Of a DNA stretch of 64,000 nt, positions 47,498 to 57,415 are shown one piece after another. The number at the start of each line of letters is the position of its first letter. Within the stretch, counting starts at the first letter, position 1. Location: contig OZ026615.1 of the NCBI GenBank assembly GCA_964020975.1, forward strand, positions 76,886,709-76,950,708. The letters run 5' to 3'. The position numbers and the translations under genes are program-made. Origin of the DNA: Hermodice carunculata (taxonomy: Eukaryota; Annelida; Polychaeta; Eunicida; Amphinomidae). Under the pieces are notes generated by a model. It saw only the letters and a program-made list of their open reading frames with translations, did no database searches and was not told where the DNA came from.

Positions 47498-49253
47498 TAT
47501 GTCAAATAAAAAGACTGTGACTGTCTTGTGCTCTGTTGACCTTGGATACACAGACTTTCTAAGACTAGTGCTTTCAAAGTCACTAAATTCACCGCACCAA
47601 ATGAGACTGCAGAGGCACTTTCCTACTACTGTATAACAATAACCACCAGCCTGGGAACTACCAATCCTGAGATGTATACCAATATGTCACATTTAGAGCT
47701 ACATGTATTCCTATTGTAACAATGCTAATATGCACATATAACCTTACCAAATTTTCCTAATTTTGAAAATTCATTCAAAACTTTAAAGAAAACAAAAACA
47801 AAACAAAAAAAAAACCAAAAAAAAAAAAAAACAAAAAAAAACAGCAACACCACTTAGTGACAAAATTTGGTGAAAACTGAGTCGAGGTTCATTTCAACAG
47901 TTTAAAAAAAACTCCAACATACAGTTTGGCAGATATCAAAAAATGTGATAACCCACAAAAATTCATAAGGAATTAAACTAGAAGCCAATCAGTGACTGAA
48001 AACCCCTCTGTTAGAATGGACGGACAGACAGATGGACAGACACGTAGGTGATGACAATACCCTTGGGTAGGTCAAGGTTACTTCTGTTTGACCTAATGAC
48101 AAAACTTTGGTGCAAATGCAATGAGCATAGATATTATGACAAGGCCATTTTTCTTCAATGCAGCACTGTGACCTAAACATGTGATTGAGTGACCCAGTTT
48201 TCACTAGGTGTCTGTGGTATCCTTAGGACCAACTGTCATAAATAGTTGGTGCAGCTACCATGAGAAAATTTAGATTTGAAGTTATCATGGTACCACAACT
48301 TTTCTTCAATGCAGCACTGTGACCTAAATATGTAACCCAGTGACCTAGTTTTTGATAGGTTTTTTTAGGCATCCTTAGGACCAACTGTCACAAATAATTG
48401 ATTTAGCTACATGCAATATTTTTTTTAGACATCGTGTTAACTCTGTCTTTTTTCTTTAGTGTAGTAATATGACCTAAATATGTGACCTAGTGACCTATTT
48501 TACGATAGGCACCTGAAGCACCTCAATGGTCCTCTGTGATAAAAATTTGATCTCTGTAAAGTGAGTATTTTTGGAGATATGGCGTTAACACGTCATGGAT
48601 AGATGGACGGACAAACACGTAGATGACGACAATACCCCTCCAGCCCAGAAGGCTGAGGGGTAAAAAGGAACACAGCATCACTTGATGAACAAATAGAGGT
48701 CCAAGGGTCCTCACAAAAAATCTTTCTATGCAATTTTTTAGTTATTGCTTAAGCCATTTCAGAAATGAAGATTCTTTGAGATTTTAACAAAAAATAAACC
48801 AAAAAAAGAGTAAAAATCTAAAAATCAGTTGAGTGTAACCATGTGGACAAATTTGATAGAGCCTTATCCAAGATACATCCCCACCAAATTTGAAGATAAT
48901 CTGGCTGATGGTTTTGATGAAGAAGTCAAAAACATGGATTATCATTGAAATTCCCATTGACTTACACAGTAATCAATAGGAATGTTCAGCATTGACCGAC
49001 AAGTACATGAATTAAAAAATTTGTTACAAAGCAGGGATCTGGAGTATCACCACCTAATGTACAACTTTGTTTGACCCTTCTACAAACTACATTTCCACCA
49101 ACTTTCAAAACAATCTGAAAGACAGTTTTGACGACATTGAAGATGTATTAATAGTGGACAGACAACGGATTGGACAGAAAGACAGATGATGGACCAGGGA
49201 TGCTGGCCTTTCCTTTAAGCTTTGCTGACTGACAAGTCAGTGAAGCGAAAAAT
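47498..49253 (+). mobile_element. Composite pearl/Helitron-like region
   Basis: 5' phrase AAAAAGACTGTGACTGTCTT/GTGCTCTGTTGACC at about 47.5 kb. Two internal ends (GGACGGACAGACAGATGGAC at 48.02 kb; GATGGACGGACAAACACGTA at 48.6 kb with hairpin CCCCTCCAGCC / GGCTGAGGGG). Final end GCTTTGCTGACTGACAAGTC / AGTGAAGCGAAAAATG. Probably several nested or adjacent copies. Confidence 0.55.
48055..48590. repeat. Three tandem 150-bp units inside the pearl-like region
   Basis: GCAGCACTGTGACCTAAA at 48161 and 48311 and GTAGTAATATGACCTAAA at 48461 are 150 bp apart, each followed by a GTGACC(T/C)AGTTTT segment and GATAGGT...TCCTTAGGACCAACTGTC. Bivalve pearl cores have similar unit lengths. Confidence 0.85.
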
Positions 49254-50190
49254 GTACAGACATAATGGGGCATGTGTGGTGTTGGTGGTGCCACTAGTCA
49301 TACTGACCCCAGTTGCAGCTCTTGACAGTGGAAACACCTGGGAGATAAATAAATACATCTGACTCCTCTCCCAAGCTTGGTCTCAAGAGGAAGGGGCGTG
49401 TCATGAACATTGGGCCTCCAAAAACATCTGCTGTCACTACCACGCAACACTTGATATGAGAATTGTGAAAGAAGAAAATCAGGATGTCATGCCACAAAGT
49501 CAACATGTTTACACGATATGAGTTACAGTCATTGTCAAGGAAAGCTGTTGACCTGGGTCTTCTCATCACGGACACTAGATAATTAAGGCAGGTGGATTAG
49601 ATTGTGTGGTAGATACACGACCAATTTGTGACAACAGAAGCCCTACAGATGCTTGAGAATGATCCTGACCACTTTCCCAGAGCCATCATTGTGTATAGTG
49701 CCTGCATCATTATATCCAGTTTGCCTCGCTATTGTAATGCTTACAAAGTTATCTAACAATAGGCCTCCCCAAGAATGAAGCAGATTAATTTGGTTAGCTC
49801 CACAGTGTCTGTGTGCCAATCCTATGCACAGACATGAGCCTGACCAAGGAAAAAATTCCCTGAAAGTATCATATAAAGTACTTATCCTCAGTGAAAAGCA
49901 ACATTTGAGTGGGGGGAAAATGTAACTTTCTTTAGAAGTTCAACCAGAAATCCAGGAATTTCTGCAAGTCTACGACACAAAATTCCCTGAAATCCTGGAA
50001 TTCCCTGAACAGGCTCATCCCTGTATGCAATTTTGCTGAGGCTGGCAGCACCCAAACTGTAATTCAATTAATTCTGTGCCACTTCTGTAGTTTTGCTTAT
50101 TTCAATGATAGCACAAAAAATATGAAAACAATACATGTTTGTAAAACACAGATGCCTTCCTACCATCATGTTCACCCTCACTACCCTGTT
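49254..50190. other. No gene recognised; one family-A half arm
   Basis: TCAAGGAAAGCTGTTGACCTGG-type text at 49536-49557 is a single family-A palindrome arm. Around 50050-50150, GTAGTTTTGCTTATTTC and GCACAAAAAATATGAAAAC resemble family C. No gene. Confidence 0.45.
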
Positions 50191-50194
50191 GAAT

Positions 50195-51640
50195 ACTCCT
50201 AAATGGGGCAATCATGACCTTGGGAAGTGGATGCTGAAACCAACTTCACTAAAGTAGTCTTGTGACCTTGGAAATTAGGTCAGGTCACCCTTCTTTGAAG
50301 CTGATCCAGCCCTAATAGAAGACTATAAAAATCTGCAAAATAAAAGCTCTGGCTCAAAAAAATTCTGCAGTTATTAACCAGAAACCAAATTCAGTAATGT
50401 GGCTCTGTGACCTTGGGAATTGACTCAAGGTCACCCATTTCAAAACTTGATCTAGCTCCTATAGAAAACTATATTCCTGTGCAATATGAAAGGCCTAGAT
50501 CACAAACATCTTTAATTATCATGTGTAAACCAAGTTCACTAATAGGACTCTAGGTGGTGACTTTGGGAATTTGGTTAAAGTCAACCATCTTCTAAGCTGA
50601 CCAAGCGCTAATTGGGAGTATCACCACATGCAATATTGAAGTCATAACTTAAATTCTGAGTTACAATGCAGAAACAAAGTTCACTAAAGTCCCCTCCTGA
50701 CATTTGAATTTAGGTCAAGATCATCTGTCTTTGAACTTAAACTAGCCCTGGATATGGACTATAATCCTGTGCAATATCCTAAAACATCATAAAAACTTTT
50801 CTAGTTATCATGCAGAAACCAAAACTTACTATAGTACCTACGTGACCTTGGAAATAGGTCAAGGTCAACCACCTTCATACTTCACCTTGCCCTTATATAG
50901 GAATATATACCTGGGCACTATCAAAGTTCTATCTTAAAAACTTCTTGAGTTATGGTGCGGAAACCACAGTCTCTCTACCGATCGACTTGGTGAACTTGGA
51001 AATTCGGTCATGGGCCATCTTCTAAGCTGACCAAGCCCTAATTCAGGAGTGTTACCATGTGCAATATTGAAGTCATAAATTAAATTCTGAGTTACAAGGC
51101 AGAACCCAAGTTCCCCAAAGAGACCTTGTGACTTTTGTATTTATGCCAAAGTCACCCATCTTTGAACTTGACCTAGCACTGGAAAAGGGCTATAATCCTG
51201 TGCAATATATAGGTCCTATCATAAAAACTTTTCTAGTTATCCTGTGGAAACCAAAACTTACAACATTGCCTCCTTGACCTTGGAAATAAGGTCAAGGTAA
51301 ACCATCTTCACACTTTACCTTGCCCTTAAACTGGAGTACAGTAAAACATCTCTAACCGAACACCTCCATATACCGAACACCTCTCTACACTTAACACATT
51401 TCTTGGTCCCAAATATATACCTCCAATGTGTGCAAACCTCCCTAAGCCAAACACCTCACTATACCGAGCTTTTTTTCAGTTCCCAGGGTGTTCGGTGTAG
51501 GGAGGTTTTACTATATATACCTGGGCACCATCAAAGTCCTATCTCCAATACTTCTTGAGTTATGGTGAGGAAACCATAGTCTCTCTACAGACATACTGAC
51601 CGGCTGACCAACATGAGCAACGCTAAATGCCTGGCCTTCT
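50195..51640. repeat. ~145-bp tandem array, about 8-9 units, with a nested MITE
   Basis: GTGACCTTGG(G/A)AAT-type text recurs at about 50260, 50407, 50555, 50699, 50840, 50989, 51128 and 51273. It is followed by GGTCAAGGTCA, CTATAATCCTGTGCAATAT and a TTATC(A/C)TG(C/T)NGAAACCAA-like segment. The right end has CTTCTTTGAAGG near 51630, a possible terminal hairpin. Likely the core of another pearl-like element. Confidence 0.9.
51339..51513. mobile_element. 175-bp TA-flanked MITE nested in the 145-bp array
   Basis: CAGTAAAACATCTCTAACCG at left and, inverted, TAGTAAAACCTCCCTACACC at right; both arms continue with GAACACC. TA lies at 51337-51338 and 51514-51515. The sister unit near 50.9 kb reads GGAATATATACCTGGGCAC without the insert. 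Confidence 0.9.
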
Positions 51641-51920
51641 TTGAAGGGGGGGCATAATAAAAGCACAGTGAAATAACATTTTAATATTACTTCAATATGG
51701 ACTGTGTCCAAAATAATGAATTGAAATGCTAGTTAAATGCTTGAAATGTAAAAACCAAGAAAATTTATACAAGAAAAAATAACTACATTCACAGAAGCTG
51801 ACAACTGTTTAGACGCAGTAACACCTTCCTTACTAACCAGCCCAAAGCTCCCCTTTCTGCTTATCAAGCTGGGGCATGACAGGAGTTGTATATTCACACC
51901 AACACAGTGTGGAATGACCA

Positions 51921-52158
51921 TTACCCATTCCCCCCTGAATTATGACTGAGTCAACAGCTTTCCTTGGCATGGGTTGTGTATTAACAGCCAAGCCATGTCA
52001 AAGAATAGTGCTGACCTGGGTCATGTGATCTTGATACGTCTCATCTACAATTCTCAGTCAAACTGTTTTTCATCACTGTTGAAATTATTTGAGAACACTG
52101 AAGCAGACGACATTTGACCACCAGTGAATTTTGGCCAGTTTAAGGGGGAAAGGTTTAA
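51921..52158 (+). mobile_element. Family-A MITE, well preserved
   Basis: TTACCCATTCCCCCCTGAAT ... AGTTTAAGGGGGAAAGGTTTAA, with all internal family phrases (CTCAGTCAAACTGTTTTTCA, GCAGACGACATTTGACCACC). Best reference copy for the + orientation. Confidence 0.87.
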
Positions 52159-52544
52159 TTGGCAAGGTATAGGTCATGGGTATAAGATACCTGCATATCT
52201 TAGCCAAAACTAAATTAGCATCCCTGAACACCACCTCCAACATGTTAACAACAGACAAAAGTGGTTTAGCTCACTGGTCCTGCTCTGTCAACAGTCCTAG
52301 TTACATGAAACTAGGTCCATCATATCTACAAGATTTAAGTCTTTATAAAGTTTTATGCACATTTTAATATGCTGAACCTGGCATCATGACAGCAGAATTA
52401 AGTTGAATACAATATCTATTTTGTTGAATAATATCACAAGTCTGTCATTATCCCACATGGCAGCCAGTCAAAAGAATGCACACACACGCTTGTAAACATT
52501 GCTAAATGCTCCTCATTCTTACATGGGGGCAAGAAAATTGGAAT
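52159..52544. other. No gene recognised
   Basis: Nothing supportable seen. Confidence 0.45.
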
Positions 52545-52695
52545 ATGGTGGAACTGTTTTATATGACCACATCTAAGGATGACCAAAGTGTGGTCTCTCA
52601 ACACAGGTTGTCTCTCAAAGATGGTAAAAATAAGATGAAAGGCACTCATAACAAATACCCTGAGAAAGTGGTCTTTCAAGACAGGGTCACTGAAT
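52545..52695. mobile_element. CAGTGGAACCT-type element, eroded ends
   Basis: TATGGTGGAACTGTTTTATA, GGTCTCTCAACACAGGTTGT and GTGGTCTTTCAAGACAGGGT / CACTGAATA. Confidence 0.6.
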
Positions 52696-52771
52696 AAAAA
52701 AGAATCAAAGGGTGTACACGGTATCATGGCTTTTAAGTCTCATCTTCTCTTTCTTGTATGATTATCTATAT

Positions 52772-52977
52772 GGTGGAATTTCCATATTAAGGCCACCTAA
52801 TGTGGTCCTAATAGGGATAGAATTTAAATGAAGATAAATAACAGGACTTGATATTGGTGATCTTAATATAGAATTGGTCTCTTAGTGGAGGTTCTCATAA
52901 TATAAAAATGGACTCTGGAGGGGTGTTAATATAGAAATGGTCTCTTTATTGAGGTGGTGCTTACTGGATATTCTACG
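52772..52977. mobile_element. Related TA-type element next to the Penelope-like element
   Basis: GGTGGAATTTCCATATTAAG at left and GCTTACTGGATATTCTACGG at right, with internal AATATAGAAATGGTCTCT repeats. The Penelope-like element begins immediately after it. Confidence 0.55.
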
Positions 52978-53106
52978 GTGTTTTATTTTGAACCCAGCAG
53001 GGCATCACTGCGGAAAAGCATATCAAACATTTTTTTTTACAATAAATGCATCAACAACCACGTGATTCCTGAGGATCTCTCGTATACACCGAGGCTTCCG
53101 CAAGGC

Positions 53107-53745
53107 ATGCTTCCTCCCAGACGTTCATTGGAAAAATGGAAGTCTATCGCTGCGATGGCAGAAGTCACCCAGCTTAAACTACTCAGGGACATGCAGCAAG
53201 AAATGCTCGTACCCCTAAAAGAGGCAAGTACACGTGAATTGAGTAACTTACAGTATTGCTATGGTCCTGACAAGCAGGGCCTTCGCAAATGTACTGAAAT
53301 CATTTCAACAGTAGTGGGCAAACAAATGGCCCCTGTCATTCAAAGACAACGGAAAAAGCTGGATCAGTTGATCCAGAAGAAAGCTGAAATGGAAAATGCT
53401 GACATTGATCACCTTTTTCTACAACTTGGGGCGCAGAGGCGGGATTCTCCCCCTCCGCGACCCCGTGGGAATGCGAGCAATTCGCGTCCTACGAACCGGC
53501 CAACTCAAGCCAACTCAAACAGAGAGAGAGAACATCGCAACAGACCTTCCGACCGCTCTCCACGTCCGGCACCTCGCTCCCCTCGTGGGAAGAGGCCACG
53601 CTCCCCCGAGTCATCAGGCCTGAACTTAATCAAAAGTCAGACCAATGCATTGACAGCACTCTTATCGAGTCTGTCAAAGCAACAAGACCGATCCCGTCCC
53701 CAGAACCGCGGACGGGACAGGAAGGGTTACAATTCAAGGAGATAG
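53107..53745 (+). CDS. ORF1-like basic coiled-coil protein of the Penelope-like element
   Basis: The frame is open from about 52954, but the first ATG in it is at 53107, giving 212 codons. The N-terminal half is rich in charged residues and leucine with heptad-like spacing (AEVTQLKLLRDMQQEMLVPL and later RKKLDQLIQKKAEME), suggesting a coiled coil. The C-terminal third is Arg/Pro/Ser/Asn-rich and strongly basic, ending RGRDRKGYNSRR, a likely nucleic-acid-binding tail. Coiled-coil plus basic ORF1 proteins accompany several retroelement groups. The role (RNA binding, multimerisation) is inferred. Whether translation begins at the ATG or upstream in the element leader is unknown. Confidence 0.6.
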   Translation: MLPPRRSLEKWKSIAAMAEVTQLKLLRDMQQEMLVPLKEASTRELSNLQYCYGPDKQGLRKCTEIISTVVGKQMAPVIQRQRKKLDQLIQKKAEMENADIDHLFLQLGAQRRDSPPPRPRGNASNSRPTNRPTQANSNREREHRNRPSDRSPRPAPRSPRGKRPRSPESSGLNLIKSQTNALTALLSSLSKQQDRSRPQNRGRDRKGYNSRR

Positions 53746-53800
53746 ACCACTGCAATATTGACAGTGCTGTACATATGTTAATGATGTTAACAGTTGTGCC

Positions 53801-56407
53801 ATGTTGTCGTTGGATTTTATTGAAGAAGTTACTGAACATTTGCCTATTCAGTTTGACTTTGATTTATATGGACAGCACAATGCAGTCCGCCCTGCACCAG
53901 GAGTCACTGAACAGTGTCCTGTATTCACCCATCAAAACATGGGGACTGCAATACTTTACCCTTCTAGAAAGGTGAGTAACAATGTCAAACTTCTATTCAA
54001 CTCTTACAGTACAGATAAAGTTGAATTTTTACATGTAGTTGATCTCAACAACTCAAACAATGCCAGGGATTTTAGGACCACTTTAATCCCTGGAAACTTA
54101 GTGATTAATTTATCTGATCACAACTTCTCTGAATCCCAAGTTAGCCTTTTGAATAAAGGCTTAAGCTTCTGTCCCACACCAAGGGAACCTGATATGGGTC
54201 AAATAGCTGAGGATTTAGAGAAATTTTTCAGAAGCTTGAAGCTTAAATGTTTTTTTCATAAAAAAGCAAAGACTGATATGCTGTCCACAAGGACAACACA
54301 GTCATCAGTAACTCCCCCACAGACCACTCAAGACCCCAATACTGGGACAACTTCACACAGCAGCTACAAAATTCCAAGCTCTTTCACGCCTACAGAGGCT
54401 GATCTAGCTGATCCAAGCTTAGAGGCTTTTTGTAGATCTGTGAAGAAGGATGTGGCAAAATTCCAACCCAGAATCCCACATACAGACAATCTGTCAAGGG
54501 ATGAAAGACGAGGCATTAAGGAACTTAAAGCCAATCCTCACATAGTGATAAAAAAAGCTGACAAGGGCTCTGCCATAGTTATACAAAACACTGTTGACTA
54601 CATATCAGAGGCCGAGAGACAATTGTCAAATACAGATCACTATAGAAAAGTTTAGTGCAATTTAACAGACACTCACAACCATAAAATACATGGTATTCTC
54701 ACTGACATGCTATCCAACAATAGCATCAGTCCCAAATTGTACAAATATTTGTACATCAAGGAACCGAGAGTACCCAGCCTCTATCTCCTTCCGAAAATAC
54801 ACAAGGGCACCACACCGCCACCGGGACGCCCAATCCTGAGTGCCAATGAGTGCCCGACAGAGAGAATTTCAGCCTTCGTTGACTTCTTTCTTAAACCGCT
54901 AGTGAAAAAAATTCCTAGCTATATCAAAGACACGACCGACTTCATAAACAAAATTGAAGCCCTAGGTCCTTTACCGGAAAATTCTCTTCTGGTCACGTTG
55001 GATGTAAATTCTTTGTACACCACCATTCCAACTCCTGAAGGTCTACACAGTGCTGCTAGAGCCCTATTACACAATAGGGATCCTAGTGACAAACCCAGCA
55101 CTGCAGAACTCATACAGTTACTAAGATAAGTACTCATTTGCAATAATTTCGAGTTCAACGGTGACCACTACTTACAAATTAGTGGCACTTCCATGGGAAC
55201 TAGAGTAGCTCCCTCCTTTGCAAATATCTTCATGGCAGATTTAGAAGAAAATAAACTGCTTCACTTTCCACTACAACCATTAGTTTGGTGGAGGTACATA
55301 GATGATATTTTTTGCATTTGGACTCATGGAGAGACACAACTAACTGAGTTTGTCTCCCATTTGAATTCATGCCATGAGACCATCAAGTTCTCCTCTCATG
55401 TCTCAAACATTGAGATAAATTTTCTAGACACACTAGTCAGAATAGACTCACAACGTAAAGCGTACACTACTCTTTATGTCAAACCCACAGATACACACAA
55501 GTATCTGCACTACAGGTCAGCTCATCCTAAACATTCTAAGGTGGGTGGCCCATTCAGCCAGTTACTCAGGATCAAACGCATATGTAGCAAAGCTACAGAC
55601 TATGAGGAAAATTCTAAGAAGATCCTCAAGTACTATGAGCTGAGAGATTATCCCACTCAGTTACTTAGTGATGCAAAAACTAAAGTGAACTCAGTCGAGA
55701 GATCTACTACTTTATCACCCAAACCAACCAGGGACACTGACCAAGAGAAGTTTTTCTTGATCACCACATTTAATCTGACACTTCCACTTATCAAACAAAT
55801 CATCCAGAACCACTGGAGGACACTTGAGGCTTCAACATATGCTGAAGCCCTGGTTGATAAGGAAGTGATCGTAGGCTGCAAACGGGCGGACAGTTTACAA
55901 GACATTCTGGTCAATTCCAGGATCAGATACCATACAGATATACAGCTGAATCCAGCGATATCTGGAAAAAGACACAGCAATGAATGCAATAAAGCTAATT
56001 GCAAATACTGCACCTGTCTGGATACTTCAGGCAGAGTAACCAGTACACAAACTAGGAGGACATACAATGTCCCCAAGGGAGGCTGCTGTGAAAGTTCCAA
56101 TCTAGTATACCTCCTCACCTGTGTCACATGCAATAAACAATATGTGGGTCAAACGATGCGCCCCCTGAAAGACAGATTGCGGGAACACTTTCGTTGCATC
56201 AGTAACAAAGTCTTAGCACAACCTTTGGGCAGACATTTTGCTCAAAGTGATCATCATGGACTTGCTCTAAAAGTTCATATTTTACAGTACATCCGAACCC
56301 CCCCTCGTCTAGAACACACTAGACAGATGCGACTAGACAGGGAAAGATTTTGGATGCACCAATTGCGTTCCATTGAACCTTTCGGTCTCAACATCATGGG
56401 GAAGTGA
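53801..56407 (+). pseudogene. Reverse transcriptase / GIY-YIG endonuclease region of the Penelope-like element
   Basis: Coding region for the element's polymerase, beginning with the ATG at 53801 (MLSLDFIEEVTEHLP). Recognisable domains are the Penelope-type N-terminal domain, RT fingers and palm with the catalytic aspartates of LDVNSLY and YIDD, a thumb with LYVKPTDTHKYLHYRSAHP, a zinc-finger-like linker and a C-terminal GIY-YIG nuclease that keeps its R (DRLREH) and E (DRERFW) positions. In the family, the protein nicks the target and copies the RNA at the nick. The region is broken in about two places and is listed as a fossil. The nuclease at the C-terminus separates it from Naiad-type elements, where it is N-terminal. 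Confidence 0.88.
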
Positions 56408-56410
56408 GCT

Positions 56411-56784
56411 CTCTTGCTCAGTCTTATGCTAAAATTTTATGTTCAGGGCACATTTCTCCATGGTCTCACCGCCTTGGTGGGCATATCATGCCTAACCACC
56501 TGGGAAACTGCACACACAACCTATACAACTGTGTAGTCACACAGTCTGAAGCTCCTGTTTTCAGGGCTTTGTGGCACTGTTGTGCCACCATTTCTAGCCT
56601 GTAATACACCTGATGACCCCATCAGTGTACTAGCAGTAGTCTTAAGATTTTAAGTCTACTGCGATTCAAATTACTTTTGAGTCACATCTTACCGTGACAA
56701 CCACAGTCTTGGTAAGGCCGACCTTCTGTGTTACGTAATCACGATCGCGCGATTTACGTAACTACGGAAACAGTTACCCCTCGG
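56411..56784. other. Non-coding tail of the Penelope-like element before the TATA box
   Basis: No frame; contains CACGATCGCGCGATTTACGT, a CG-rich near-palindrome (ATCGCGCGAT) at 56742-56751 just upstream of the TATA box. Confidence 0.5.
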
Positions 56785-56792
56785 TATATAAA
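56785..56792 (+). promoter_or_regulatory. TATA box of the Penelope-like element's terminal region
   Basis: TATATAAA, about 25-30 bp upstream of the inner part of hammerhead stem I. This is a plausible internal promoter that would start a transcript close to the ribozyme. The spacing is suggestive only. Confidence 0.45.
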
Positions 56793-56802
56793 CAGGCGCT
56801 TT

Positions 56803-56867
56803 GTCAGTTACCCAACAGTTCCTGACGAGTCGCGGTAAGCGACGAAACCGGTCGAACATCATCTGAT
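56803..56867 (+). ncRNA. Type I hammerhead self-cleaving ribozyme in the tail of the Penelope-like element
   Basis: All catalytic-core boxes are present: CTGACGA at 56822-56828, GAAA at 56844-56847 and the cleavage triplet GTC ending at 56853. Stem II is GTCGC (56829-56833) paired with GCGAC (56839-56843), loop GGTAA. Stem III is the very short self-complementary ACCGGT. Stem I pairs GTTC (56818-56821) with GAAC (56854-56857); beyond an internal loop, TCAG (56804-56807) pairs with CTGA (56863-56866). Short palindromic stem III and a loop-bearing stem I are known for hammerheads in Penelope-like elements, where cleavage of tandem transcripts is proposed. Activity is inferred. Confidence 0.88.
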
Positions 56868-57009
56868 CTCAGCTTTTGTGACCCTTGCTCGGTCCTTGAG
56901 CATATCAAATATGTTTTATGATCAGATAACAGCTGGGTCTCGAACTAGCAACCTTCAACATTAATCATCAAGCTGAAAATGGGAAACACACAAATGTGAT
57001 GATTGTGTA

Positions 57010-57415
57010 CTAGACATGCATGTACACATCTATGCAATATACATACAAGTCTGTATGCATGTACACATCTATGCAATATACATACAAGTCTGTATGCATG
57101 TACACATCTATGCAATATACATACAAGTCTGTATGCATGTACACATCTATGCAATATACATACAAGTCTGTATGCATGTACACATCTATGCAATATACAT
57201 ACAAGTCTGTATGCATATACACATCTATGCAATATACATACAAGTCTATATGCATGTATACATCTATGCAATATACATACAAGTCTGTATGCATGTACAC
57301 ATCTATGCAATATACATACAAGTCTATATGCATGTATACATCTATGCAATATACATGCAAGTCTGTTTCCATATATACATCTATGCAATATAAATACAAA
57401 TATGTATGCATATAT
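57010..57415. repeat. 39-bp minisatellite, about 10 units
   Basis: Unit TGTATGCATGTACACATCTA / TGCAATATACATACAAGTC. The first five units are essentially identical, then variants with TATATGCATGTATA appear, and the last two are diverged. Open frames on both strands are due to the period of 39. Confidence 0.97.

Larger units (their letters stand above)
53000..56910 (+). mobile_element. Penelope-like retroelement (GIY-YIG class), nearly full length, broken
   Basis: Parts in order: an ORF1-like region to 53745; a reverse-transcriptase N-terminal region from 53801 with the family motif around NLSDHNFSESQVSLLNKGL and then IVIKKADKGSAIVI; the palm with LYLLPKIHKG, LLVTLDVNSLYTT (near 55.0 kb), GTRVAPSFANIFMADLEE and YIDD at 55295-55306; a thumb; a Cys-rich linker (C..NC.YC); and a GIY-YIG endonuclease with VYLL at about 56105, YVGQT at about 56141, LKDRLREH and DRERFW, ending near 56407. 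A non-coding tail follows with a TATA box and hammerhead ribozyme. The reverse-transcriptase part is interrupted by about two breaks, so the copy is probably inactive; its otherwise good condition suggests a fairly young fossil. The left boundary is approximate because the element abuts a TA-flanked relic. Confidence 0.9.

Noticed and set aside
53000-56910. LTR retrotransposon or LINE identity for the 53-57 kb element
   Set aside because: No protease, RNase H, integrase or gag-like zinc knuckles and no AP endonuclease; the YIDD palm with C-terminal GIY-YIG and the hammerhead fit Penelope-like elements.
56933-56955. Second tRNA-like B box (AGTTCGAGACC on the minus strand) after the hammerhead
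   Set aside because: Only about 9 of 11 B-box positions match and no A box lies at a suitable distance.
57010-57415. CRISPR-like array of 39-bp repeats
   Set aside because: The repeats are directly adjacent with no unique spacers, no cas genes are present, and the DNA is from an animal.
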